Source: Gemmiger sp.
GTDB taxonomy: Bacteria > Bacillota > Clostridia > Oscillospirales > Ruminococcaceae
Direction of reading: 5' to 3'
Assembly (NCBI GenBank): GCA_028710135.1
Contig: JAQUSS010000005.1
Coordinates: forward strand, 1 to 52,273
Length of the DNA: 52,273 nucleotides
Under the pieces are notes generated by a model. It searched no databases. It saw nothing but the letters and a program-made list of their open reading frames with translations, and had not been told where the DNA came from. The position numbers were made by a program, and so were the translations under genes. Shown piece after piece: positions 1 to 6,439 of the stretch; position 1 is the stretch's first letter, and every line of letters starts with the position of its first letter.

Positions 1-2
1 CC

Positions 3-692
3 CTTTTCCCCGCTATTGATAACCCGGATACCACCTTCTACCCGGCATCGGATGTGGAGGCAAGCTTTTTGCTGGAAATTGAGCTTTCGCCCACCCTTAC
101 CCTTGAAAAAACCGTTACCGGCAACCTTTCAGACCCAAACAAGGCCTTTGATTTTACGCTTTACCTAAACGACAAACTGCCAACCCCCGGCACCTACCCT
201 TACGAAATTTACGATGTGAACACGGGGGAGGTGAAACGTAAAGGCACCATTACCGCCCAGGGAGATTTATCTACCCCGGCGCTGGCAAAGGTAAAGCTTG
301 CCCATAACGAGCGCCTGCGGGTGCTGGGGCTGCACCAGGGGGCAGAGTACCGCTTTGTGGAGGATGACCAAAGCCCCAGCGGCTACACCACAGGGTTCAC
401 CCATACCGATGCCGCAAATACCAAAACGACCCATAACGCCAGCCGCGATACCACCGCTGCCACCGAAAACGGCGGTAAAACGCTGGAGGTTGCCCCGGGC
501 AACACCACCCAGCCCGGCATGGTAGACCAACACGTGCGCTTTACCAACACCAAGGAGAACACACCCCCCACCGGGCTGCAATTGCACCCGGGGGCCTACC
601 TGCTGCTGGCGGCACTGCTGCTGGCGGGGCTTGTGGCACTGGGCGCGGCCCGCCGCAAACGCCGCCCCCCACTTGGGGAGGAGGAACGCTGA
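3..692 (+). CDS. C-terminal part of a sortase-anchored pilin/adhesin (5' truncated by window)
   Basis: The reading frame is open from base 3, so the true start lies outside the window; the ATG at 54 is internal. The visible part contains a pilin repeat-domain signature (KTVTGNLSDPNKAFDFT) that recurs almost unchanged in the major pilin at 1563-2957, as expected for isopeptide-stabilised pilin domains. It ends with a cell-wall sorting region: a TPPTG motif, a hydrophobic helix (LLLAALLLAGLVALG) and a basic tail (RRKRR). The protein is inferred to be a tip or ancillary pilin exported by Sec and joined by the sortase encoded at 2954. Its stop overlaps the next start by one base (TGATG), so it belongs to the same operon. 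The sorting motif is PPTG rather than canonical LPXTG, like the TPTG of the major pilin. Confidence 0.8.
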   Translation, partial: LFPAIDNPDTTFYPASDVEASFLLEIELSPTLTLEKTVTGNLSDPNKAFDFTLYLNDKLPTPGTYPYEIYDVNTGEVKRKGTITAQGDLSTPALAKVKLAHNERLRVLGLHQGAEYRFVEDDQSPSGYTTGFTHTDAANTKTTHNASRDTTAATENGGKTLEVAPGNTTQPGMVDQHVRFTNTKENTPPTGLQLHPGAYLLLAALLLAGLVALGAARRKRRPPLGEEER

Positions 693-940
693 TGGCCAAC
701 ACGCTGGAAGAAATTGCCGAAATGATTGAGAAAACCAAGTTCCGGCGCAAGCTGTTGGGCGGTGTGGATGAGGCGGATGCCTGGCGAGTGATGCACCGCC
801 TTGTGCAGGAATATACCGACCGCATTGATGCCGACCGCAAAACCATGCTGCGGGAAATGCGGGCCGATAAAGCCCGCATTGCCGCGCTGGAAGCACAGCT
901 TGCCGCACAACCGCCCCCCGAGGAACCGCCCCATGGATGA
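692..940 (+). CDS. Small coiled-coil protein, possibly DivIVA-like, in pilus operon
   Basis: This 82-aa, highly charged protein has no signal peptide or membrane segment, so it should be cytosolic. Residues about 15-45 (FRRKLLGGVDEADAWRVMH and following) resemble the start of DivIVA/GpsB-like domains, which have an F-x-R-x-L-x-G-x-D-x-x-x-V pattern followed by a coiled coil. The second half is rich in Lys, Arg, Glu and Ala and ends in a Pro-rich tail. The start codon overlaps the upstream stop, and its end overlaps the SipA-like gene by 8 bases, so all three are probably translationally coupled. DivIVA-like proteins are membrane-curvature or polar scaffolds, so a role in placing the pilus assembly site is possible but only inferred. 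The family match is weak; it could equally be an unrelated coiled-coil protein. Confidence 0.55.
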   Translation: MANTLEEIAEMIEKTKFRRKLLGGVDEADAWRVMHRLVQEYTDRIDADRKTMLREMRADKARIAALEAQLAAQPPPEEPPHG

Positions 941-1493
941 ACAACAACTGGCCGCGCCCCTGCCGGACGCTGTAAAAATTATTGAAAAAAAGCGCTACCG
1001 CCTTGCCGCCCGTGCCGAATTTTTGGGCCTGCTGCGCCGCCTTGCCATGGTTGCCGTGGGCGGGTGGGTGCTGTTTTACCTGGTGTTTGGCTTTGCGGTG
1101 GTAAAAGGGCAGGGGATGTACCCCCGGCTTTCGGATGGGGATTTAACCTTTTTTTACCGGCTGGAAACCAGTTTTGCCGTTGGCGATATTTTGGCGTTCC
1201 AACAAAACGGGGCGCAGGCGTTTGGCCGCATTGTGGCCATGCCGGGCGATACCGTAAATTTTACCGAGGATGGCCAACTGGTGGTGAACGGCAACATGCA
1301 GGAGGAAGAAATTTTTTTCCAAACCACCACCGCCGGGCGGGCCACACAGTACCCCCTGGCCCTGGGCAAAAACGAGGTGTTTGTGCTGGGGGACGACCGC
1401 CCCTACGCGGTGGATAGCCGCGATTATGGCGCGGTGCACCTGCAAAATATCCAAGGGGTGGTGCTGTGCATTTTCCGCAGCCGTGGGCTGTAA
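933..1493 (+). CDS. SipA-like signal peptidase I homologue lacking the catalytic Ser/Lys dyad
   Basis: This 186-aa protein has the type I signal peptidase layout: a cytosolic N-terminus, one membrane helix (about 36-57), then the boxes GQGMYP (59-64), FGRIVAMPGD (97-106) and LGDDRPYAVDSRDYG. In active enzymes box B is GxSMxP and box D is VKRVxGLPGD. Here the nucleophile Ser is Gly61 and the general-base Lys is Gly98, while the neighbouring Met, Arg and PGD residues are kept. Both catalytic positions are therefore lost and the protein should not be a peptidase. Streptococcal SipA, a pilus-assembly partner, also lacks the dyad, so this is best read as a pilus assembly chaperone. The ATG at 933 was chosen because it overlaps the upstream gene's end and puts the membrane helix in the expected place; the longer ORF from 801 would lie inside that gene. 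Confidence 0.85.
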   Translation: MDEQQLAAPLPDAVKIIEKKRYRLAARAEFLGLLRRLAMVAVGGWVLFYLVFGFAVVKGQGMYPRLSDGDLTFFYRLETSFAVGDILAFQQNGAQAFGRIVAMPGDTVNFTEDGQLVVNGNMQEEEIFFQTTTAGRATQYPLALGKNEVFVLGDDRPYAVDSRDYGAVHLQNIQGVVLCIFRSRGL

Positions 1494-1499
1494 AACGCA

Positions 1500-1520
1500 A
1501 AAAGGGCGTTGCAGCCTTTT
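1500..1520 (+). terminator. Weak hairpin before the major pilin (possible partial terminator)
   Basis: AAAAGG and CCTTTT form a short stem around a GC-containing loop, a few bases after the SipA-like stop and before the major pilin ribosome binding site. It could attenuate transcription or mark a separate major-pilin transcript. The stem is short, so this is tentative. Confidence 0.3.
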
Positions 1521-1562
1521 GTTTATAAAACGCTGATACTTAAAAAACATGGAGGAATTAGA

Positions 1563-2957
1563 ATGAAACTCGCAAAACAGCTTTTCACCACGGTGGCCGG
1601 CCTTGCACTGGCTACCCTGCTGGCCGTGCCGGCGTTTGCCGCCCCCACGCCGGCCACCCCCGCACCCAAAGCGGAAATTGACGTAACCAAAATTGTGACG
1701 ACGGACGATGCAACCAAGTTCCCGCTGGGGGACGAGTACAAATTCAAGCTTGAGCCTGTCGACGTGGTGATGGGGCGTGATGGGGGAACAAAGTTTACAA
1801 AGAAAGATATGCCCATGCCGGCAGCAGACACAAATCTGAATGTAACTGTAGATGGTGTGAATGAAAACCGCACCGCTACGCTGACCATCAAGGGGCTTGC
1901 TTCGAAGGATACGGTTGGTGATGGCGACCAGAAGCGCGACCGTGACGGCTTGTTCCCCAGCATGACCTACACCAACACCGGCATTTATACCTATAAGCTG
2001 ACAGAAATTATCCCTACCCAGGGAGAAACCGGCGTTATCTACGATACTACAGAATATTTCATCAACGTGTATGTAACCAACGTGATTGATGATGTCACCA
2101 AGCAACCGGTAGTGAATGCAGATGGTACGCTAGCTGTTACCGTCAGCAACATTACCTTGTACAAGGAAACAAACGGCAATATTGCGCTGCAAGACAAGGA
2201 TAATAACGATATCAAGGCAGAGGATGCCGACGACGATGCAAAAGTTGCTATCACAACTGCCCCGAAAACCGACGATGCCACAACCATGGCCATCAACGCC
2301 CCGTTCACCAACAAATTTGACGTTGAGGATTTGACCATTTCCAAAACCGTTACCGGCAACTTGGCCGACCCCGATAAAGAGTTTGATTTTACCTTTACCC
2401 CTGGCGATAATGCGACCACTGGCTACGAATATACATACGAGGTATACACCATGGCGGGCGATGCCCCGGCCGCTGGTGATGTGCCAGTAGTTCCCTCGAA
2501 GGCAGGTTCTTTCACCGATGGTGGCACCAACAAGGTCAGCCTCAAGCACAAGCAGTATGTTGTTGTTACCGGCGTGCCGGTTGGCCTCAAGTATACCATT
2601 GCTGAAACGGCTGTCACTACCCCCGCGAACCCCAGCGCCTATACCACAGCGATTGAATGGCAGAATGGTAATGCCACGGTGGACGCAGACCATGGCACCT
2701 TGGGCGATATTGAAAAGGGAACTAGTGTGGTGACGACCGGCGAAAAAGTGATTAAAACCACCACCACGAAAGCCGGCGAAACAGGCAAGCGGGATAACCA
2801 TGCCTACTACACCAACCACGTAGAGCAAACCACCCCCACCGGCGTGTTGCTGCGTGTGCTGCCCTTTGTTCTGTTGGCAGGTATGCTGGTTGCCGGTATC
2901 GCCCTGATGCTGCTCAACCGCAAAAAGAACCGTGAAAATGGGTACCAAGGGCTGTGA
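1563..2957 (+). CDS. Major pilin, sortase-anchored, isopeptide-domain type
   Basis: The 464-aa precursor starts at an ATG 5-6 bases after GGAGGAATTA; the ORF-track start at 1509 adds no plausible signal. Residues 1-27 form a Sec signal peptide (KLAKQLF, then a hydrophobic core ending PAFAA). Two pilin domains follow, each with a Lys-containing first strand (EIDVTKIV; LTISKTVTGNLADPDKEFDFT), as in Spy0128/FctA-type pilins that form Lys-Asn isopeptide bonds. The C-terminus has TTPTG, a hydrophobic helix and the RKKNR tail, a sorting signal of the non-canonical xPTG type. It is the longest complete pilin here and precedes the sortase, so it is inferred to be the shaft subunit. The middle (about 1750-2330) is somewhat less GC-rich than its neighbours, as often seen in variable surface antigens. 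Confidence 0.85.
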   Translation: MKLAKQLFTTVAGLALATLLAVPAFAAPTPATPAPKAEIDVTKIVTTDDATKFPLGDEYKFKLEPVDVVMGRDGGTKFTKKDMPMPAADTNLNVTVDGVNENRTATLTIKGLASKDTVGDGDQKRDRDGLFPSMTYTNTGIYTYKLTEIIPTQGETGVIYDTTEYFINVYVTNVIDDVTKQPVVNADGTLAVTVSNITLYKETNGNIALQDKDNNDIKAEDADDDAKVAITTAPKTDDATTMAINAPFTNKFDVEDLTISKTVTGNLADPDKEFDFTFTPGDNATTGYEYTYEVYTMAGDAPAAGDVPVVPSKAGSFTDGGTNKVSLKHKQYVVVTGVPVGLKYTIAETAVTTPANPSAYTTAIEWQNGNATVDADHGTLGDIEKGTSVVTTGEKVIKTTTTKAGETGKRDNHAYYTNHVEQTTPTGVLLRVLPFVLLAGMLVAGIALMLLNRKKNRENGYQGL

Positions 2958-3742
2958 TTGCGGCAAAACCGGCACCCCAAAAACCTGTTTCTCAGCACCT
3001 TTGGGGGGCATTTTCCGGCACCAACCGCTTTTTGGATAACGTGGTTAGCGCGGTGCTGGCGGTGCTGCTGCTGTTTACCGGCTACGCCCTGTGGAACATT
3101 TGGCAGGTATACCGCGGCGCGGCGGTGGATGCGCAAATTGTTGGCTATAAACCCGATGGCACCAACAACGCGCTCAGCTTGGCCGAGCTGCAAGGCATCA
3201 ACCCCGAGGTTTGCGGCTGGCTAACCATACCCGATACCAACATCGATTACCCGCTGGTGCAAGGCCCCGATAATGCCGCCTACCTGAACCGGGATGTTTA
3301 CGGCAATTTTGCAGTTAGCGGCAGCATCTTTCTCGATTATAAAAACCAACCCGATTTTACGGATTTTTACACCATCATCTACGGCCACCATATGGATGGC
3401 GGCGCTATGTTTGGTGATGTAACCAACTTCCGGCAGGAAGAATATTTTGCGGCCCGCCCCACCGGCACCATCTTTTTGCAAAACGCTACCCTGCCGCTGG
3501 ATATTTTGGCCTGTGTGGATGCAAGCGCCTACGACCGTATGCTCTATACCCTAAATTATGGCGATGCCGCCGCACAGCAAGCCCTGCTAAACTATATCCG
3601 CGAAAATGCCGTGCAGTACCGCGAGCAAACCCTTGCCCCCGGCGATGTGCTAACGGCACTTTCCACCTGCTCTACCGCATCGGCGGATGCCCGCACCATT
3701 TTAATTGCCGTAGTGCGCCGTTCGGGCGTGCAAACGGGCTGA
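2954..3742 (+). CDS. Class B-type sortase (pilus polymerase)
   Basis: This 262-aa membrane protein has one N-terminal helix (about 29-50) and a class B sortase domain. The catalytic His lies in IIYGHHMDGG (His145), the Cys in TALSTCS (Cys249) and the Arg follows in ASADARTIL (Arg257), giving the TLSTC-x(n)-R arrangement of the family. The insert between the last strands is longer than in class C enzymes, which supports class B. The GTG start overlaps the pilin stop (GTGA), so the two are coupled. It is inferred to cleave between Thr and Gly of the xPTG motifs of the flanking pilins and link subunits through Lys. It is the only sortase in the window, so whether it also handles LAPQTGD of the next gene or leaves that to a housekeeping sortase cannot be told. 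Confidence 0.88.
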   Translation: MIAAKPAPQKPVSQHLWGAFSGTNRFLDNVVSAVLAVLLLFTGYALWNIWQVYRGAAVDAQIVGYKPDGTNNALSLAELQGINPEVCGWLTIPDTNIDYPLVQGPDNAAYLNRDVYGNFAVSGSIFLDYKNQPDFTDFYTIIYGHHMDGGAMFGDVTNFRQEEYFAARPTGTIFLQNATLPLDILACVDASAYDRMLYTLNYGDAAAQQALLNYIRENAVQYREQTLAPGDVLTALSTCSTASADARTILIAVVRRSGVQTG

Positions 3743-3755
3743 AAGGAGGCCACGA

Positions 3756-4460
3756 TTGCGCCACAGTTTTTTAAATAGATGGCTACCCCTTGTGCTGGTG
3801 TGCGTGGCGGGCTTACTGTTCAGTGTTTCGGCCTATGCAGCCGAGCCGGGCGCGGCTGCCGCCCCGGTTACCGCCAAGGTGGAAATTGCCGCAAGCCTTG
3901 TTTTGCAGGGCAATATGCCCGGCGGTGCCGGCCCCTATACCTTTACCCTAACGGCGCAGGATGCCGCCAACCCCATGCCCGCCGGTGCAAGCGATGGGGT
4001 AAAAACCGTTACCCAGGCGGGGGCGGGGGACTTTAGCTTTGGTAGCATCACCTTCCCCAAAGTGGGGGAGTACCACTATACCATACGCCAAACGCCCGGC
4101 AATTTGCCCGATTGCCGCTACGATACCCGCGTGTACACGGCAACCGTGTATGTGCAGTGGCAAGCCGAGGTGGCGGGCGCATTGCAGGCCACCCTGGTTT
4201 TGGGTGAAAACGGCAACCCCGCAAAACCGGCGGCTGTGCAGTTTACCACCACCGGCAGCGCGCCGGATGCCGCCGGGCCTGCAACCACGCCACCGCCGCC
4301 GCAGGCCAGCGCCGCGCCCACCGGCGTGGGGGCTGGTGGGCCGTGGCTGGCCCCACAAACGGGCGATGCCGCCAATATAGCGCTGCTGTTTTGGGCGCTG
4401 GTGGCATCGGCCACCGGGCTGCTGGCCCTTGCCATCTTGCGTGCAAAACGCAAAAGCTAA
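3756..4460 (+). CDS. FctA-like minor/anchor pilin with LAPQTGD sorting motif
   Basis: This 234-aa precursor starts at TTG, seven bases after AAAGGAGG. Residues 1-30 form a signal peptide (LPLVLVCVAGLLFSVSAYAA). The body resembles the Spy0128/FctA pilin domain (PYTFTLTAQD ... VGEYHYTIRQTPGN ... YTATVYV), in which an early Lys pairs with a late Asn. A Pro/Ala-rich linker (about 165-190) leads to LAPQTGD, a membrane helix and the RAKRKS tail. The motif is close to LPXTG and differs from the PPTG/TPTG of the other two pilins, so this may be the basal subunit that the housekeeping sortase attaches to peptidoglycan. That role is inferred by analogy with known pili. Confidence 0.8.
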   Translation: MRHSFLNRWLPLVLVCVAGLLFSVSAYAAEPGAAAAPVTAKVEIAASLVLQGNMPGGAGPYTFTLTAQDAANPMPAGASDGVKTVTQAGAGDFSFGSITFPKVGEYHYTIRQTPGNLPDCRYDTRVYTATVYVQWQAEVAGALQATLVLGENGNPAKPAAVQFTTTGSAPDAAGPATTPPPPQASAAPTGVGAGGPWLAPQTGDAANIALLFWALVASATGLLALAILRAKRKS

Positions 4461-4485
4461 CCCCGTTACCAGCATATAAAACCAA

Positions 4486-4526
4486 GTGTGGGTACAGCAA
4501 AGCCGAGTGCCTTGCCGTGCCCACAC
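4486..4526 (+). other. Stem-loop between pilus genes and flotillin
   Basis: GTGTGGG pairs with CCCACAC seven for seven around a 27-base loop, just before the flotillin ribosome binding site. No U-tract follows, so it is not a typical terminator; it may be a processing or attenuation structure. Confidence 0.3.
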
Positions 4527-4548
4527 AACTGTATTATAGGAGAATTTT

Positions 4549-6084
4549 ATGCTTATTTCCTCTTTGTTTTTTGCCCTAAGCCTCATCTTGATTTTGGGGC
4601 TGATTGCAGGCTTTATCGTTACCTGGGGCTATGTGAAAGCCCCGCCGGACCAAGCCTACATTATTTCCGGCATGAAAAGCGAGGGCAAAATTTTGATTGG
4701 CCGCGCGGGGATACGCATCCCATTTTTGGAGCGGCTGGATAAATTGTACCTTGGCCAGATGACGGTGGATATCAAAACCGAGCAATCGGTGCCCACCAAC
4801 GATTTTATCAACGTGAATGTGGATGCCGTTGCCAAGGTGCGCATTTCCCCCACCACCGATGGGATTAAGCAGGCGGCAAAAAACTTTTTAAACAAGCACC
4901 CGGAGGCCATCACGGCAGATTTGCAGGATTCTTTGCAGGGCAATATGCGGGAGATTATCGGCACTCTGACCCTTAAGGACATCAACACCGACCGCGACAG
5001 TTTTTCCGACCAGGTGATGCAAAAAGCATCGCGCGATATGGAAAAGCTGGGCATTGAAATACTATCCTGCAACATCCAAAATGTTACCGATGAAAACGGC
5101 CTTATCAAGGATTTGGGTGCCGATAACACCAGCCGCATCAAAAAGGATGCGGCCATCGCCAAGGCCCAGGCAGACCGCGATGTTGCCATTGCACAATCGG
5201 AAGCCGACAAAACGGCCAACGAGGCCCGTGTGCGGGCACAGACCGAAATTGCCCAGCGCAATAACGAACTGGCCATCCGGGAGGCCGAGCTGAAAGCACA
5301 ATCGGATGCCGAGAAGGCCAAGGCGGATGCCGCCTATGAAATTCAGCAGCAGGCGCAGCGCAAAACCATTGAAATTGCCAAGGCGGATGCGGATATTGCC
5401 AAGCAAGAAAAAGAGGTAATTGTGAAGCAGCGCGAGGCCGAGGTGCAGGAGGAAAGCCTAAACGCCACCATCAAAAAGCAGGCGGATGCCGATTTGTATA
5501 AGCGCAAGCAGGAGGCAGAAGCCAAAAAGTTTGAGCAGGAGCGCAGCGCCGAGGCGGAAAAATTTGCCGCCCAGCAGCGCGCCGAAGCACTGCGGATTGG
5601 CAAGGAGCAGGAGGCCGCCGGTATCAAGGTGGTGGGCGAGGCGGAAGCCGAGGCCATCCGCCAGCGCGGCGTTGCCGAAGCCGAGGCCATGGAGAAAAAG
5701 GCGGAGGCCTACAAAAAATATGGCCAGGCGGCCATGGCGGAAATGGTGGTTAAAATTTTGCCCCAAATTGCAAAAGAGGTGGCCACCCCGCTTGAAAAAA
5801 TTGATAAAATTACCATTTTTGGCGGCGGAAGCGATGGCTCTGCCGGGGTGGATGGGCTGGCGGGCAATGTGCCTGCCGTGATGGCCCGGACCTTCCAAAC
5901 CGTTAAGGAAGCCACCGGCATTGATTTGGCCGATATTGTGCGCGCCGAAACCTACGATGCCAAGGTTACCCAAAACCTGAATATTTCGGGCCTGGGGGAG
6001 GGCGCGTCAAACCAAGTGGCCGCCGCCACCGCCGCCCGGGCGCTTGCCGATAAAGCAGGCGATAAGCCCGGCAAATTGAAATAA
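4549..6084 (+). CDS. floT: Flotillin-like SPFH-domain membrane scaffold protein
   Basis: This 511-aa protein has an N-terminal hydrophobic segment (about 3-27), an SPFH/band-7 domain (about 30-210, including DFINVNVDAVAKVRI) and a very long Ala/Glu/Lys coiled coil (about 215-400) with the EA/KAEA repeats typical of flotillins. The C-terminal part (KILPQIAKEVATPLEKIDKITIF and on) matches the end of FloT/YuaG proteins. Flotillins assemble on the inner membrane face and organise functional membrane microdomains. A good ribosome binding site (AGGAG) lies eight bases before the ATG. It is 88 bases downstream of the pilus genes on the same strand and may be co-transcribed. A link with pilus assembly or secretion is only inferred; flotillins are usually unlinked to pili. 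A strong terminator follows. Confidence 0.9.
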   Translation: MLISSLFFALSLILILGLIAGFIVTWGYVKAPPDQAYIISGMKSEGKILIGRAGIRIPFLERLDKLYLGQMTVDIKTEQSVPTNDFINVNVDAVAKVRISPTTDGIKQAAKNFLNKHPEAITADLQDSLQGNMREIIGTLTLKDINTDRDSFSDQVMQKASRDMEKLGIEILSCNIQNVTDENGLIKDLGADNTSRIKKDAAIAKAQADRDVAIAQSEADKTANEARVRAQTEIAQRNNELAIREAELKAQSDAEKAKADAAYEIQQQAQRKTIEIAKADADIAKQEKEVIVKQREAEVQEESLNATIKKQADADLYKRKQEAEAKKFEQERSAEAEKFAAQQRAEALRIGKEQEAAGIKVVGEAEAEAIRQRGVAEAEAMEKKAEAYKKYGQAAMAEMVVKILPQIAKEVATPLEKIDKITIFGGGSDGSAGVDGLAGNVPAVMARTFQTVKEATGIDLADIVRAETYDAKVTQNLNISGLGEGASNQVAAATAARALADKAGDKPGKLK

Positions 6085-6105
6085 GCTGCATTTTGCGGGG
6101 GCGCT

Positions 6106-6130
6106 AAAAAATGGCCGGAGGCTATTTTTT
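6106..6130 (+). terminator. Rho-independent terminator after flotillin
   Basis: AAAAAATGGCC, loop GGA and GGCTATTTTTT form an 11-bp stem with one G-T pair, ending in six T. The A-run on the other side makes it potentially bidirectional. It lies 22 bases after the flotillin stop. Confidence 0.85.
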
Positions 6131-6194
6131 GAGCATCTGCCCCGGTTGCCGCCTTTCGCCGCCCTGCGCCTAGCTTTTGGGGGCCAGGCGGCCC

Positions 6195-6269
6195 ACCTGC
6201 CATTCTGAAGAAGGTGCCAAAGAACCGTATCCAAAGGTTCTAGGGCACCCTCAGGGTGGCAGGTTTTTT
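6195..6269 (+). repeat. Long imperfect palindrome with T-run (REP-like or terminator-like element)
   Basis: ACCTGCCA at the left pairs with TGGCAGGT at the right. Inward, TTCTGA pairs with TCAGGG through G-T pairs, then GGTGCC with GGCACC and AGAACC with GGTTCT, leaving a loop of about nine bases. Six T follow directly. The nested 70-base hairpin is much longer than a normal terminator and resembles dispersed palindromic elements, but no second full copy occurs in the window. The gap 6131-6439 contains no other feature I can support. Confidence 0.6.
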
Positions 6270-6439
6270 GTTGTGCGGGGCAACTTAGGATGGCAGGTTG
6301 CTTGTTGTACCTGGCTTTTTGCCTCCGCTTTTTATGGCAATTGCAGTTTATTTCGGTTATGGTAATCGATAGCGCATAAGAAATAAACGGTATAAAAACT
6401 ATAGGTGGGCATCGCATTGGGCAGTTTTATCTAACTTTT

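Noticed and set aside
2130-3011. 293-aa ORF on the - strand
   Set aside because: It is antisense to the major pilin and has no recognisable domain or ribosome binding site.
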